Assembly (NCBI GenBank): GCA_009920225.1
Contig: RGAJ01000157.1
Span: 1-5,224, forward strand
Length of the DNA stretch: 5,224 nt
Reading direction: 5' to 3'
Source of the DNA: Paracoccaceae bacterium
GTDB taxonomy: Bacteria > Pseudomonadota > Alphaproteobacteria > Rhodobacterales > Rhodobacteraceae
The notes under the pieces were generated by a model, which made no database searches, was not told the DNA's origin, and worked only from the letters and a program-made list of their open reading frames with translations. The position numbers and the translations under genes are program-made. This document shows positions 1-5,224 of the stretch, piece by piece (position 1 is the stretch's first letter; every line of letters begins with the position of its first letter).

Positions 1-204
1 TCCAAAGGTGTTATAAGCCTTTTCTAATGTCTCAAGCCCCAATCCCAATCGCCATTTTGGTGCGGCACCTAGGGCGTCAACTTGGTCATCGCGAATGAAC
101 ACGGGGATAACCGGCCGACCAGCTTGTACCGCCGCAGACAAGGCAGCATTGTCTGACAGACGGAAATCACGTCTGATCCAATACAGAATTGGTTGGTTGC
201 CCAT
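1..204 (-). CDS. phrB: Deoxyribodipyrimidine photolyase, N-terminal part (cut by window edge)
   Basis: Only the first 68 codons are present; the frame is open to the window edge. The protein starts MGNQPILYWIRRDFRLSDN. The W-I-R-R-D-F-R-L-S-D-N block at residues 9-19 is the characteristic N-terminal signature of the photolyase/cryptochrome family, which usually reads like WFRRDLRLxDN. It is followed by the expected first strand and helix of the alpha/beta antenna domain (VIPVFIRDD at about residues 33-41). Full-length members have about 450-500 residues, use FAD, and repair cyclobutane pyrimidine dimers in DNA with light. The ATG at 204 has an AAAGGA ribosome site (211-216) six bases upstream. 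It lies 24 bases after the aminotransferase stop with no terminator between, so the two are probably co-transcribed. The cryptochrome versus CPD-photolyase distinction needs the missing C-terminal FAD domain, so the gene symbol is provisional. Confidence 0.9.
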   Translation of the reverse strand, partial: MGNQPILYWIRRDFRLSDNAALSAAVQAGRPVIPVFIRDDQVDALGAAPKWRLGLGLETLEKAYNTFG

Positions 205-228
205 GATCTATCCTTTGGGATTAGAAAC

Positions 229-1455
229 TTAAAGAATATCGTTCAAGACATTCAAAACATGATCTATTTCGGACTTTCTTGTATAGTGTACAAAGCTCAG
301 GCGCAAGACGTCTTGCCCCTCAGGGACACCCATTGCGGCCAAGGGGCGAACTGCATAGAAATCAGACGCCCCCGCCATGATGCCGTGACTTGCCAGCGAT
401 TGAGACACCTCTTTTGCGCGTCCCCCGACATCAAGCGCAACCGTGGGCGCGCGGTGTTCTGCATTTGCCGGCCCCAAAAGGCGCGCTTTGTTGGTGTTGG
501 CGAGTTGGGTCAGCAAAGGTTGCAACAGCAGTGCTTCGTAGTCGCGACACATATCATGGACCGCATGCGCCTGAGCGCGCAAAGGCTTGGGATCAGGCCC
601 GAAATGATGTGCATAGAGCGCCGTTAAATAATCCACCATGCCCGCGCTTGCCGCGACCTGAGCATGATCAGGGCCTGCGGGGGTAAAGCGTTTATACAAA
701 GCATCGCCATTAAAATAATGCCCCTGATTTGGAAGCGTCATGCCAAATTCACGGCGTATCACCATGATCCCTTGGTGCGGTCCATAGGTTTTATAGGCAG
801 AAAACATATATACATCGGCACCAAGCGCATCCACATCCGGCAAACCATGCGGCGCATAGCTGACGCCATCGACAACCACAAAGGCGCCCGCATCATGCGC
901 AATTTGCGCGATTTCGGCCACGGGGTTGATATCACCGATGACATTTGAACAATGCGGGAAACAGACAAGTTTCACGGTATCGTCTAACATGTTTTGCAGA
1001 TCAGACAGATTCAATTGTCCAGTTTGCGGATCGAGGGACCATTCGCGAACCGTTATGCCGCGATCAGCCAAGCGGCGCCATGCGCCAGAGTTTGCCTCAT
1101 GATCTTGGTTCGTGACGATGATGGTGTCACCACGCGTCAACCATTCCGACGCCGCATGTGCCAAGACATAGACGTTTTGCGTTGTTGAGGGACCAAACGA
1201 GACCTCGTCCGTATCGACACCCATGACCGCAGCCAATCCGCGCCGCGCTTCGTCCATTTCATTTCCGGCCAGCTTAGAGGCTTCGAAATAGCCATAGGGT
1301 TGGACCTTGCGTTCGTGATAAAAGCGAAAAAGCCGATCAATGACCTGTTTGCAGGTATAACTGCCACCGGCATTTTCAAAAAAGGCCTGCCCGCGTAGAA
1401 CAGGTTCAGCAAAAGCGGGAAATTGGTCGCGGACGAAATCGATATCAAGCTGCAT
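229..1455 (-). CDS. PLP-dependent class V aminotransferase, cysteine-desulfurase-like family protein
   Basis: This 408-residue protein has the fold-type I class V aminotransferase layout. FFENAGGS (25-32) matches the N-terminal substrate loop. GPSTTQN (88-94) is the PLP phosphate-binding turn. DHEAN (118-122) carries the histidine that stacks on the cofactor. VVVDGVS (193-199) contains the aspartate (D196) that contacts the pyridine nitrogen. SAYKTYGPH (219-227) carries the Schiff-base lysine K222. True SufS/IscS enzymes have a catalytic cysteine on a C-terminal loop. The equivalent stretch here (GIMAGASDFYAVRPL, 358-372) has none, so sulfur transfer from cysteine is doubtful despite the usual automatic name. 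The sequence style resembles the VC1184 subfamily of cysteine desulfurase-like proteins, whose substrate is not known to me. The ATG at 1455 has a strong AGAGAGGA site (1461-1468) five bases upstream. The gene follows a terminator, so it belongs to a different unit from acuI, and it probably heads a two-gene unit with the photolyase. Confidence 0.88.
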   Translation of the reverse strand: MQLDIDFVRDQFPAFAEPVLRGQAFFENAGGSYTCKQVIDRLFRFYHERKVQPYGYFEASKLAGNEMDEARRGLAAVMGVDTDEVSFGPSTTQNVYVLAHAASEWLTRGDTIIVTNQDHEANSGAWRRLADRGITVREWSLDPQTGQLNLSDLQNMLDDTVKLVCFPHCSNVIGDINPVAEIAQIAHDAGAFVVVDGVSYAPHGLPDVDALGADVYMFSAYKTYGPHQGIMVIRREFGMTLPNQGHYFNGDALYKRFTPAGPDHAQVAASAGMVDYLTALYAHHFGPDPKPLRAQAHAVHDMCRDYEALLLQPLLTQLANTNKARLLGPANAEHRAPTVALDVGGRAKEVSQSLASHGIMAGASDFYAVRPLAAMGVPEGQDVLRLSFVHYTRKSEIDHVLNVLNDIL

Positions 1456-1566
1456 GATGGTCCTCTCTTAGCATGGGGTGAAATTTGCACCTTTGGTGCG
1501 AATGTTCAAGTGCTTGGACGCATTGGGCCTGCGGGTGCCTTCGGCGAGAGTATTTTTGACAAAGAT
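1456..1566 (-). promoter_or_regulatory. Probable promoter region of the aminotransferase-photolyase unit, with an inverted repeat
   Basis: This stretch lies between the acuI terminator hairpin and the aminotransferase start, so a promoter is expected here. It contains an inverted repeat at 1483-1503: perfect arms GCACC/GGTGC (1487-1491 and 1495-1499) around a TTT centre, extended by three further pairs (ATT/AAT) after one mismatch. A TTGAAC hexamer on the minus strand just upstream could be a -35 box, but its -10 partner is poor, so I do not place a promoter exactly. The repeat could be an operator for an unidentified regulator. The regulatory reading is inference. Confidence 0.4.
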
Positions 1567-1596
1567 GAAAGGGCGGGTGTTATGTCCCGCCCTTTC
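1567..1596 (-). terminator. Rho-independent-type terminator after acuI
   Basis: A perfect 11-bp stem, GAAAGGGCGGG (1567-1577) against CCCGCCCTTTC (1586-1596), closes an 8-base loop. It starts eight bases after the acuI stop codon. On the minus strand the GC-rich core is followed by CCCTTTCATCTTTG, a T-rich but interrupted tail. It is therefore a good hairpin with an imperfect U-tract. Its position supports the end of the DUF2182-DUF1326-dmdA-acuI transcript. The stem is nearly symmetric, but the gene layout makes minus-strand termination the natural reading. Confidence 0.82.
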
Positions 1597-1603
1597 CAAG
1601 AGA

Positions 1604-2593
1604 TTAGGCGTTGACGTCAACAACAACGCGGCCTTTGACTTGGCCTTTCAAAATATCCGCGCCCAGTTGCGGAAGATCACCCAAGGTCGCGGGATGGATC
1701 ATCGCCTCGAGTTTGTCCATGGGGAGATCTGTTGCGATGCGTGACCATGCGCGCAGACGGTTGTCATAAGGTTGCATCACGCTGTCGATTCCCAAGAGGT
1801 TCACACCGCGCAGCAAGAACGGGATTACTGTTGCCGGCAAATTCGCGCCCCCTGCAAGGCCAACGGCCGCAACAGAGGCGCCGTATTTCATTTGACCCAA
1901 AACGCGGGCCAACATGGGGCCACCGACGGCATCCACGCAACCTGCCCAGTTTTCGGATTCAAGCGGGCGTTTGACGGTTTCGTTGATTTCGTCACGCGCC
2001 ACGATTTGTGTCGCGCCGAGGGATTTCAGGTAATCTGCCGTATCCGGACGGCCTGTGACGGCGGCAACCTCGAACCCGAGATGGGACAGAATTGCCGTTG
2101 CAACAGAGCCTACACCGCCCGCGGCGCCGGTAACCAAAACAGTGCCTTGGTCGGGTTTCATACCGTGATCTTGCAGTGCCATCACCGCCAACATGGCAGT
2201 AAAGCCTGCTGTGCCAACGGCCATGGCTTGGCGTGTGGTTAAGCCCGAGGGCAGTGGAACAAGCCAATCGGCCTTGACCCGCGCCTTTTGTGCATAGCCA
2301 CCCCAGTGCATTTCGCCCACGCGCCATCCCGTGAGGACAACATTGTCACCTGCCGCATAGCGTGGATCGTTTGATGTTTCGACAGTCCCCGCAAAGTCGA
2401 TCCCTGGAACGTGAGGGTAATTGCGCACCAATCCGCCGCCGGGACCAATGCAAAGCCCGTCTTTGTAGTTTACGGTTGAATAGTCCACAGCCACAACCAC
2501 ATCACCTTCTGGCAGATCGTCTAATCCGATCTGACCCACGGATGCGGATGTTTTTCCTTCGTCATCTTTGTTTACAATCAATGCGTTAAACAT
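1604..2593 (-). CDS. acuI: Acryloyl-CoA reductase (NADPH), AcuI/YhdH family
   Basis: This zinc-free medium-chain dehydrogenase/reductase has 329 residues, the normal length for AcuI/YhdH. The N-terminal half is the GroES-like catalytic domain, with YSTVNYKDGL (39-48), HVPGIDFAGTV (61-71) and GGYAQKARV (98-106). The Rossmann domain follows, with the nucleotide loop VTGAAGGVGS (154-163). VAAVGLAGG (241-249), FLLRGVNLLGIDSV (259-272) and the C-terminal GRVVVDV (321-327) are typical of the family. No structural-zinc cysteine cluster is present. AcuI reduces acryloyl-CoA to propionyl-CoA in the cytoplasm, protecting the cell from acrylate and allowing carbon use from DMSP. The ATG at 2593 is chosen over an in-frame TTG one codon earlier because an AAGGAG site (2601-2606) is seven bases away and the family starts MFNA. 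That ribosome site overlaps the dmdA stop codon, which indicates tight coupling. Gene order dmdA-acuI supports this role over a generic quinone oxidoreductase. Confidence 0.93.
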   Translation of the reverse strand: MFNALIVNKDDEGKTSASVGQIGLDDLPEGDVVVAVDYSTVNYKDGLCIGPGGGLVRNYPHVPGIDFAGTVETSNDPRYAAGDNVVLTGWRVGEMHWGGYAQKARVKADWLVPLPSGLTTRQAMAVGTAGFTAMLAVMALQDHGMKPDQGTVLVTGAAGGVGSVATAILSHLGFEVAAVTGRPDTADYLKSLGATQIVARDEINETVKRPLESENWAGCVDAVGGPMLARVLGQMKYGASVAAVGLAGGANLPATVIPFLLRGVNLLGIDSVMQPYDNRLRAWSRIATDLPMDKLEAMIHPATLGDLPQLGADILKGQVKGRVVVDVNA

Positions 2594-2604
2594 CAATGCT
2601 CTCC

Positions 2605-3705
2605 TTATATCCAGAATTTATCTAATACGGTCGCGCTGCGTGTACCCGCACCGGTATCCACGGTCAGCGTGGTTCCAGCGTCCCAATAGTCGCGATCAAT
2701 CATCCCGATAGCGACGTTTGTTTCGAAATCAGGTGACCATGTCGCAGACGCGATGAGCCCAACCTGTTTTGATCCTGACATCACCGTCCAACCCATTCCG
2801 GGCGACGGTAAATCACCCGCGCCTGAAATCGATATTGGGCGCAGTTGTTTGCTTGGCCCGTTCTGTTTTTGCGCCTCGATCACCGATTTGCCGATATAGT
2901 CATCGGGTGAGTTACAATATTTGCCAAGCCCCGCCTCGATTGGGGTGGTGTCGCGTGTCATGTCGCTTCCGTAGCTGAGCAAACCGCCTTCGATGCGTTC
3001 GATCAGGTTAGGACATCCTGCACGTACGTTTAAATCTTTGCCGGCCTCGAACAAAGCGTTCCACAGCGGCATGCCATGTTCGCTGCCGTCGACATAGATT
3101 TCAAAGCCACCTTGCTTTGACCAACCAGAGCGCGCGACAACAAATTCAGTACCTTGAAACGCAAGGCGTTTGTAGCGGAAGAATTTGATTTCACGCACGA
3201 CGTCGCCAAAAACGCGCGCCATGAGATTATCAGCCAAGGGACCTTGAACCGCCAAAGGCGATACGTCTGGTTCCCCGATTTCGACATCAAGCCCCTGCCC
3301 GAGCGCAAGCCCAAGCGCGAATTGCATCAAATCGCCATCCGCAATGGACAGCCAATAATGATCATCCGCCAATTTGATCGCAATCGGATCATTCAACATG
3401 CCGCCGTTGTGATCGCTGATCGGAACATAATAGCACTGATCCGCGGCCATTTTGGACATGTCGCGTGGGCTCATTTGACGCATCAAGCGCAACGCGTCTG
3501 GCCCTTTGATGCTCACCTGACGTTCACAGGCCACGTCCCACACTTGGACATAGTTTTTAAGATGATGGTAATCGCTGACCACGTCTTCGAAAAACGTGGG
3601 CAGAAGCATATGATTGTAAACAGTATACCCTTTTACGCCCGCAGCTTCGACACCTTGGGTAAAGGGGGTCATGCGTACGCGACGCGATCCTGACAAAACA
3701 GCCAT
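2605..3705 (-). CDS. dmdA: Dimethylsulfoniopropionate (DMSP) demethylase
   Basis: This 366-residue protein belongs to the GcvT/aminomethyltransferase fold family and matches DmdA rather than glycine-cleavage T protein. Hallmarks are SRRVRMTPF (7-15), VKGYTVYNHMLLPT (24-37), VQVWDVACERQVSIKGPDA (53-71), DQCYYVPISDHNGGMLNDP (89-107) and SGWSKQGGFEIYV (193-205). The aspartate in LNDP (D106) sits where GcvT proteins have the conserved folate-site acid. RIEGGLLSYGSDMTRDTTP (237-255) lies near the end of the main folate-binding region, and a GcvT C-terminal barrel follows to residue 366. The enzyme moves a methyl group from DMSP to tetrahydrofolate in the cytoplasm, giving methylmercaptopropionate and 5-methyl-tetrahydrofolate. 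Its ATG directly abuts the TAA of the DUF1326 gene. The best ribosome site (GGAAAGG, 3716-3722) is ten bases away, inside that gene, so translational coupling is likely. acuI follows after 11 bases. I could not compute identity to characterised enzymes, but the motif agreement is strong. Confidence 0.95.
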   Translation of the reverse strand: MAVLSGSRRVRMTPFTQGVEAAGVKGYTVYNHMLLPTFFEDVVSDYHHLKNYVQVWDVACERQVSIKGPDALRLMRQMSPRDMSKMAADQCYYVPISDHNGGMLNDPIAIKLADDHYWLSIADGDLMQFALGLALGQGLDVEIGEPDVSPLAVQGPLADNLMARVFGDVVREIKFFRYKRLAFQGTEFVVARSGWSKQGGFEIYVDGSEHGMPLWNALFEAGKDLNVRAGCPNLIERIEGGLLSYGSDMTRDTTPIEAGLGKYCNSPDDYIGKSVIEAQKQNGPSKQLRPISISGAGDLPSPGMGWTVMSGSKQVGLIASATWSPDFETNVAIGMIDRDYWDAGTTLTVDTGAGTRSATVLDKFWI

Positions 3706-4353
3706 TTAGCGTGGGCCTTTCCAATCGATCTGACAGATTTCTGCAGAGCGGCCATCGAAATCCCACACGCGGCCAAAGGCACGCACGCGGCCTTGGGTGG
3801 CTGTGGCAACAGTGATGTCTGGGCCCATCCAGTATTCTGTGTTCGTAACGACGATGTCTTGGCCGCCGTGACCTGGTACGGGAACAACTTCGCCTTGGAT
3901 TTTCTTGCCAACCATCAAACGACGTGCGTTGCCTTCGGTGGTGAATTCAACGGGCGAACGTTCTGCACCCAAAAATTCGCTGACCAACACTTTGAACAAA
4001 CCTGTTGTGCCGCGTGCTGCGCCGCTAAAGATATTGACCAACGCATCAAACGCCGCGTCAGACGCGCGTTCGTCGATGTAAGCGGCCGCTTTCCAGTTGC
4101 CACGTGCCATCAGGCCCGGTATCTCAAGCACCAAGCCCACGTTTAGGCCAGACAGGTCTTCGTCACCGTAATGACCGCTGTCGATGCGCACGCCCGCCCA
4201 TGCTTGGCAATAGCCTTCGGTTGGAGCGTGTTTGCCAAGTGATACAACACATGGGCAGAACACAGTACAGTTACAGTTCAAGATCAATTCACCTTTGATG
4301 GCCCAAGGCACTTGGCCAACTTCGGTCGCAGTTGCAGTTGTCATCTGTGTCAT
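3706..4353 (-). CDS. DUF1326 domain-containing protein with a CxC-x3-CxC motif
   Basis: This 215-residue protein has no confirmed function; I recognise it as a DUF1326 (COG5588) member. Near the N-terminus LNCNCTVFCPC (25-35) holds four cysteines (C27, C29, C33, C35) spaced C-x-C-x3-C-x-C, with C49 nearby in EGYCQAW. The only other cysteine is C207. This clustering suggests thiol or metal chemistry, but no ligand is shown. The remainder (GVRIDSGHYGDEDLSGLNVG, then a central helix and a strand-rich C-terminal half) is soluble, with no signal peptide or membrane segment, so a cytoplasmic location is likely. The ATG at 4353 is preferred over an upstream in-frame start at 4389, which would lie within the DUF2182 gene. 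An AAAGGA site (4360-4365) sits six bases before 4353 and overlaps the DUF2182 stop. DUF1326 and DUF2182 genes are often neighbours, supporting a shared role; here they precede dmdA in one operon. Confidence 0.87.
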   Translation of the reverse strand: MTQMTTATATEVGQVPWAIKGELILNCNCTVFCPCVVSLGKHAPTEGYCQAWAGVRIDSGHYGDEDLSGLNVGLVLEIPGLMARGNWKAAAYIDERASDAAFDALVNIFSGAARGTTGLFKVLVSEFLGAERSPVEFTTEGNARRLMVGKKIQGEVVPVPGHGGQDIVVTNTEYWMGPDITVATATQGRVRAFGRVWDFDGRSAEICQIDWKGPR

Positions 4354-4364
4354 TTGCTTTCCTT

Positions 4365-5123
4365 TCACAGTATTCCAAAGCCAAACCAAATCCCCGACGT
4401 GATCAGGATCACCCCCAATGGTTTGGTCAAATATTTACCCAAATCGGGCATTTTTTCTAAAATCATCAAAATCGTGGCGATCCCCATAAAGGCAAGGTTC
4501 ATCACCCCCCCCACAAAGGCCAGCGCCATCAAGGCCCAACAACAGCCCAAACACACCAGCCCCAAACGGATGCCGTTGCGCCAAGGGCCTTCGTCGAAAT
4601 GCTGCATGAAAAACGTCATGGGCATACGACATTTCGAGAGGCAGGCTTCTTTGATTGGTGAAAACTGATAAGCGCCCGCGACGATCAGCAAAGCAGCCGT
4701 CAAAAGCGTTGACAGGCTTTGCCCGAACCCATCGATCAATCCCAGTTGGTAAAGCGCAATTTGCACCCCCGCCGCAATTGCCGAATAGCCCAGCCAAACC
4801 ACTGTGTATCCCATCACCAGTGGCGCGAACCGAACCGATGTGCTGCTGCCGAGTTCTTCATAGGTTGCGAATGCGGGCAATGCGGTGGGTGCCATCATGG
4901 CCGCCGACATCAACGACCACATGAAAAAGATCCGAACATAGCCCGCGGCGTCTGGTGTCACAATGCACAGGCTCGCCCAGAAGTCTGCGCCATAAATTGA
5001 TGACATTTGGCGAAGTTCTGTCGGGATCGACATTGCATATAGGGCGACCCATGCGGACAGGATCATTCCAAAAAGGAAAAGCCAATGTAATCCGGTCATG
5101 CGTCTATAGCGGTGCGAAAACAT
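4365..5123 (-). CDS. DUF2182 polytopic membrane protein (predicted metal-binding, COG5486 type)
   Basis: This 252-residue inner-membrane protein has roughly seven hydrophobic segments, at about residues 12-32, 63-85, 100-126, 137-153, 184-204, 206-224 and 235-251. Family hallmarks are present: FMWSLMSAAMMAPT (67-80), rich in methionine; YQFSPIKEACLSKCRMP (152-168), with a C-x3-C pair; and GLVCLGCCWALM (188-199), with three further cysteines. The conserved Met and Cys residues in or near the membrane explain the family's label as predicted metal-binding, but the metal and activity are not known to me. The ATG at 5123 has an AAGGA site (5130-5134) six bases upstream. It is the first gene of the operon and is followed after 11 bases by its frequent partner DUF1326 and then dmdA. 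A role in metal delivery or sulfur-compound handling is inference from context only. Confidence 0.87.
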   Translation of the reverse strand: MFSHRYRRMTGLHWLFLFGMILSAWVALYAMSIPTELRQMSSIYGADFWASLCIVTPDAAGYVRIFFMWSLMSAAMMAPTALPAFATYEELGSSTSVRFAPLVMGYTVVWLGYSAIAAGVQIALYQLGLIDGFGQSLSTLLTAALLIVAGAYQFSPIKEACLSKCRMPMTFFMQHFDEGPWRNGIRLGLVCLGCCWALMALAFVGGVMNLAFMGIATILMILEKMPDLGKYLTKPLGVILITSGIWFGFGIL

Positions 5124-5150
5124 GTGTGGTCCTTGCGATTCACTCTTGCT

Positions 5151-5165
5151 TTTTAAATGTCAGAC
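5151..5165 (+). repeat. 15-bp direct repeat, copy 1
   Basis: First unit of a tandem pair upstream of the DUF2182 gene. It matches copy 2 at 14 of 15 positions, differing only at the centre of the TGTCnGAC core (A here). Confidence 0.8.
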
Positions 5166-5180
5166 TTTTAAATGTCTGAC
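5166..5180 (+). repeat. 15-bp direct repeat, copy 2
   Basis: Second unit, directly adjoining copy 1 with no gap. Its core has T at the variable position and, with the next base, forms the perfect 9-bp palindrome TGTCTGACA. Confidence 0.8.
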
Positions 5181-5224
5181 AAATGAAAACTACACAAAAT
5201 GACGCAACGGATCTTTCGGCGCAA

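Larger units (their letters stand above)
5151..5181. promoter_or_regulatory. Candidate operator: tandem 15-bp repeats with TGTCnGAC cores
   Basis: Two copies of a 15-bp unit, TTTTAAATGTCAGAC (5151-5165) and TTTTAAATGTCTGAC (5166-5180), lie directly head to tail with one difference. The second contains the perfect palindrome TGTCTGACA (5173-5181); the first has TGTCAGAC. The two cores also form an 8-bp inverted repeat (TGTCAGAC, 5158-5165, with GTCTGACA, 5174-5181) around an AT-only 8-base spacer. The array ends 28 bases before the start codon of the first operon gene, where a repressor would act. TGTCnGACA-like palindromes are typical of operators bound by FadR-type GntR regulators. The sequence shows the repeats; the identity of the regulator is inferred. 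The AT-rich spacers may also hold promoter elements for one or both directions, but no box is clear. Confidence 0.6.

Noticed and set aside
193..627. Plus-strand open frame of 144 codons
   Set aside because: It is antisense to the aminotransferase gene, cysteine- and arginine-rich as shadow frames often are, and shows no family features.
1772..2242. Plus-strand open frame of 156 codons
   Set aside because: It is antisense to acuI, which is a clear full-length gene.
2594..2596. TTG start for acuI
   Set aside because: The adjacent ATG at 2593 has better spacing from the AAGGAG site and gives the usual MFNA start.
3154..3693. Plus-strand open frame of 179 codons
   Set aside because: It lies fully antisense within dmdA, whose protein matches a known family along its whole length; the antisense product resembles nothing and has no ribosome site context of note.
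2605..3705. Glycine cleavage T protein (GcvT) as the name for the dmdA product
   Set aside because: The SGWSKQGGFE and VKGYTVYNHMLLPT blocks and the acuI neighbour fit DmdA; no gcvH or gcvP gene is in the window.
4354..4389. Upstream in-frame start extending the DUF1326 protein by 12 residues
   Set aside because: It would overlap the DUF2182 coding sequence, whereas the ATG at 4353 has a well-placed AAAGGA site.
5151..5181. CRISPR-like or mobile-element terminal repeats
   Set aside because: There are only two directly adjoining 15-bp units without spacers, and no transposase or cas gene is present; an operator fits better.
5157..5187. Two tiny plus-strand frames (M-S-D-F and M-S-D-K) in the repeats
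   Set aside because: They are four codons each and arise from the repeat itself; there is no ribosome site and no sign of a leader-peptide attenuator.

Overview
The window looks like a piece of a marine alphaproteobacterial chromosome, most likely from the Roseobacter group (Rhodobacterales). That rests on a recognisable DMSP demethylase gene (dmdA) directly followed by an AcuI-type acryloyl-CoA reductase gene, a pairing I know from Ruegeria and relatives. Genus and species cannot be read from the sequence. All supported genes lie on the minus strand, so the transcriptional order runs from the right end of the window to the left.

Region 1 (about 5224 down to 1567) is a tight four-gene operon: a DUF2182 membrane protein, a DUF1326 cysteine-motif protein, dmdA and acuI. 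The junctions are 11, 0 and 11 bases. Two of the three have a Shine-Dalgarno sequence overlapping the upstream stop codon, and the third is a stop codon abutting the next ATG. Upstream of the first gene are two adjacent 15-bp repeats carrying TGTCnGAC cores, a good candidate for a regulator operator. Directly after acuI is a strong hairpin that should end the transcript.

Region 2 (about 1566 to 1) is a separate unit with its own 5' region of about 110 bases, which contains a near-perfect 21-bp inverted repeat. It encodes a PLP-dependent class V aminotransferase (cysteine-desulfurase fold, without the usual catalytic cysteine) and then the N-terminus of a deoxyribodipyrimidine photolyase, which is cut by the window edge.

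Functionally, DmdA removes a methyl group from dimethylsulfoniopropionate (DMSP) to tetrahydrofolate, giving methylmercaptopropionate. Later steps, not encoded here, release methanethiol. AcuI reduces acryloyl-CoA to propionyl-CoA, which detoxifies acrylate and lets the three-carbon skeleton of DMSP be used. The two leading genes are of unknown function. Their place at the head of a DMSP operon, together with the cysteine motifs, is the most interesting point of the window.
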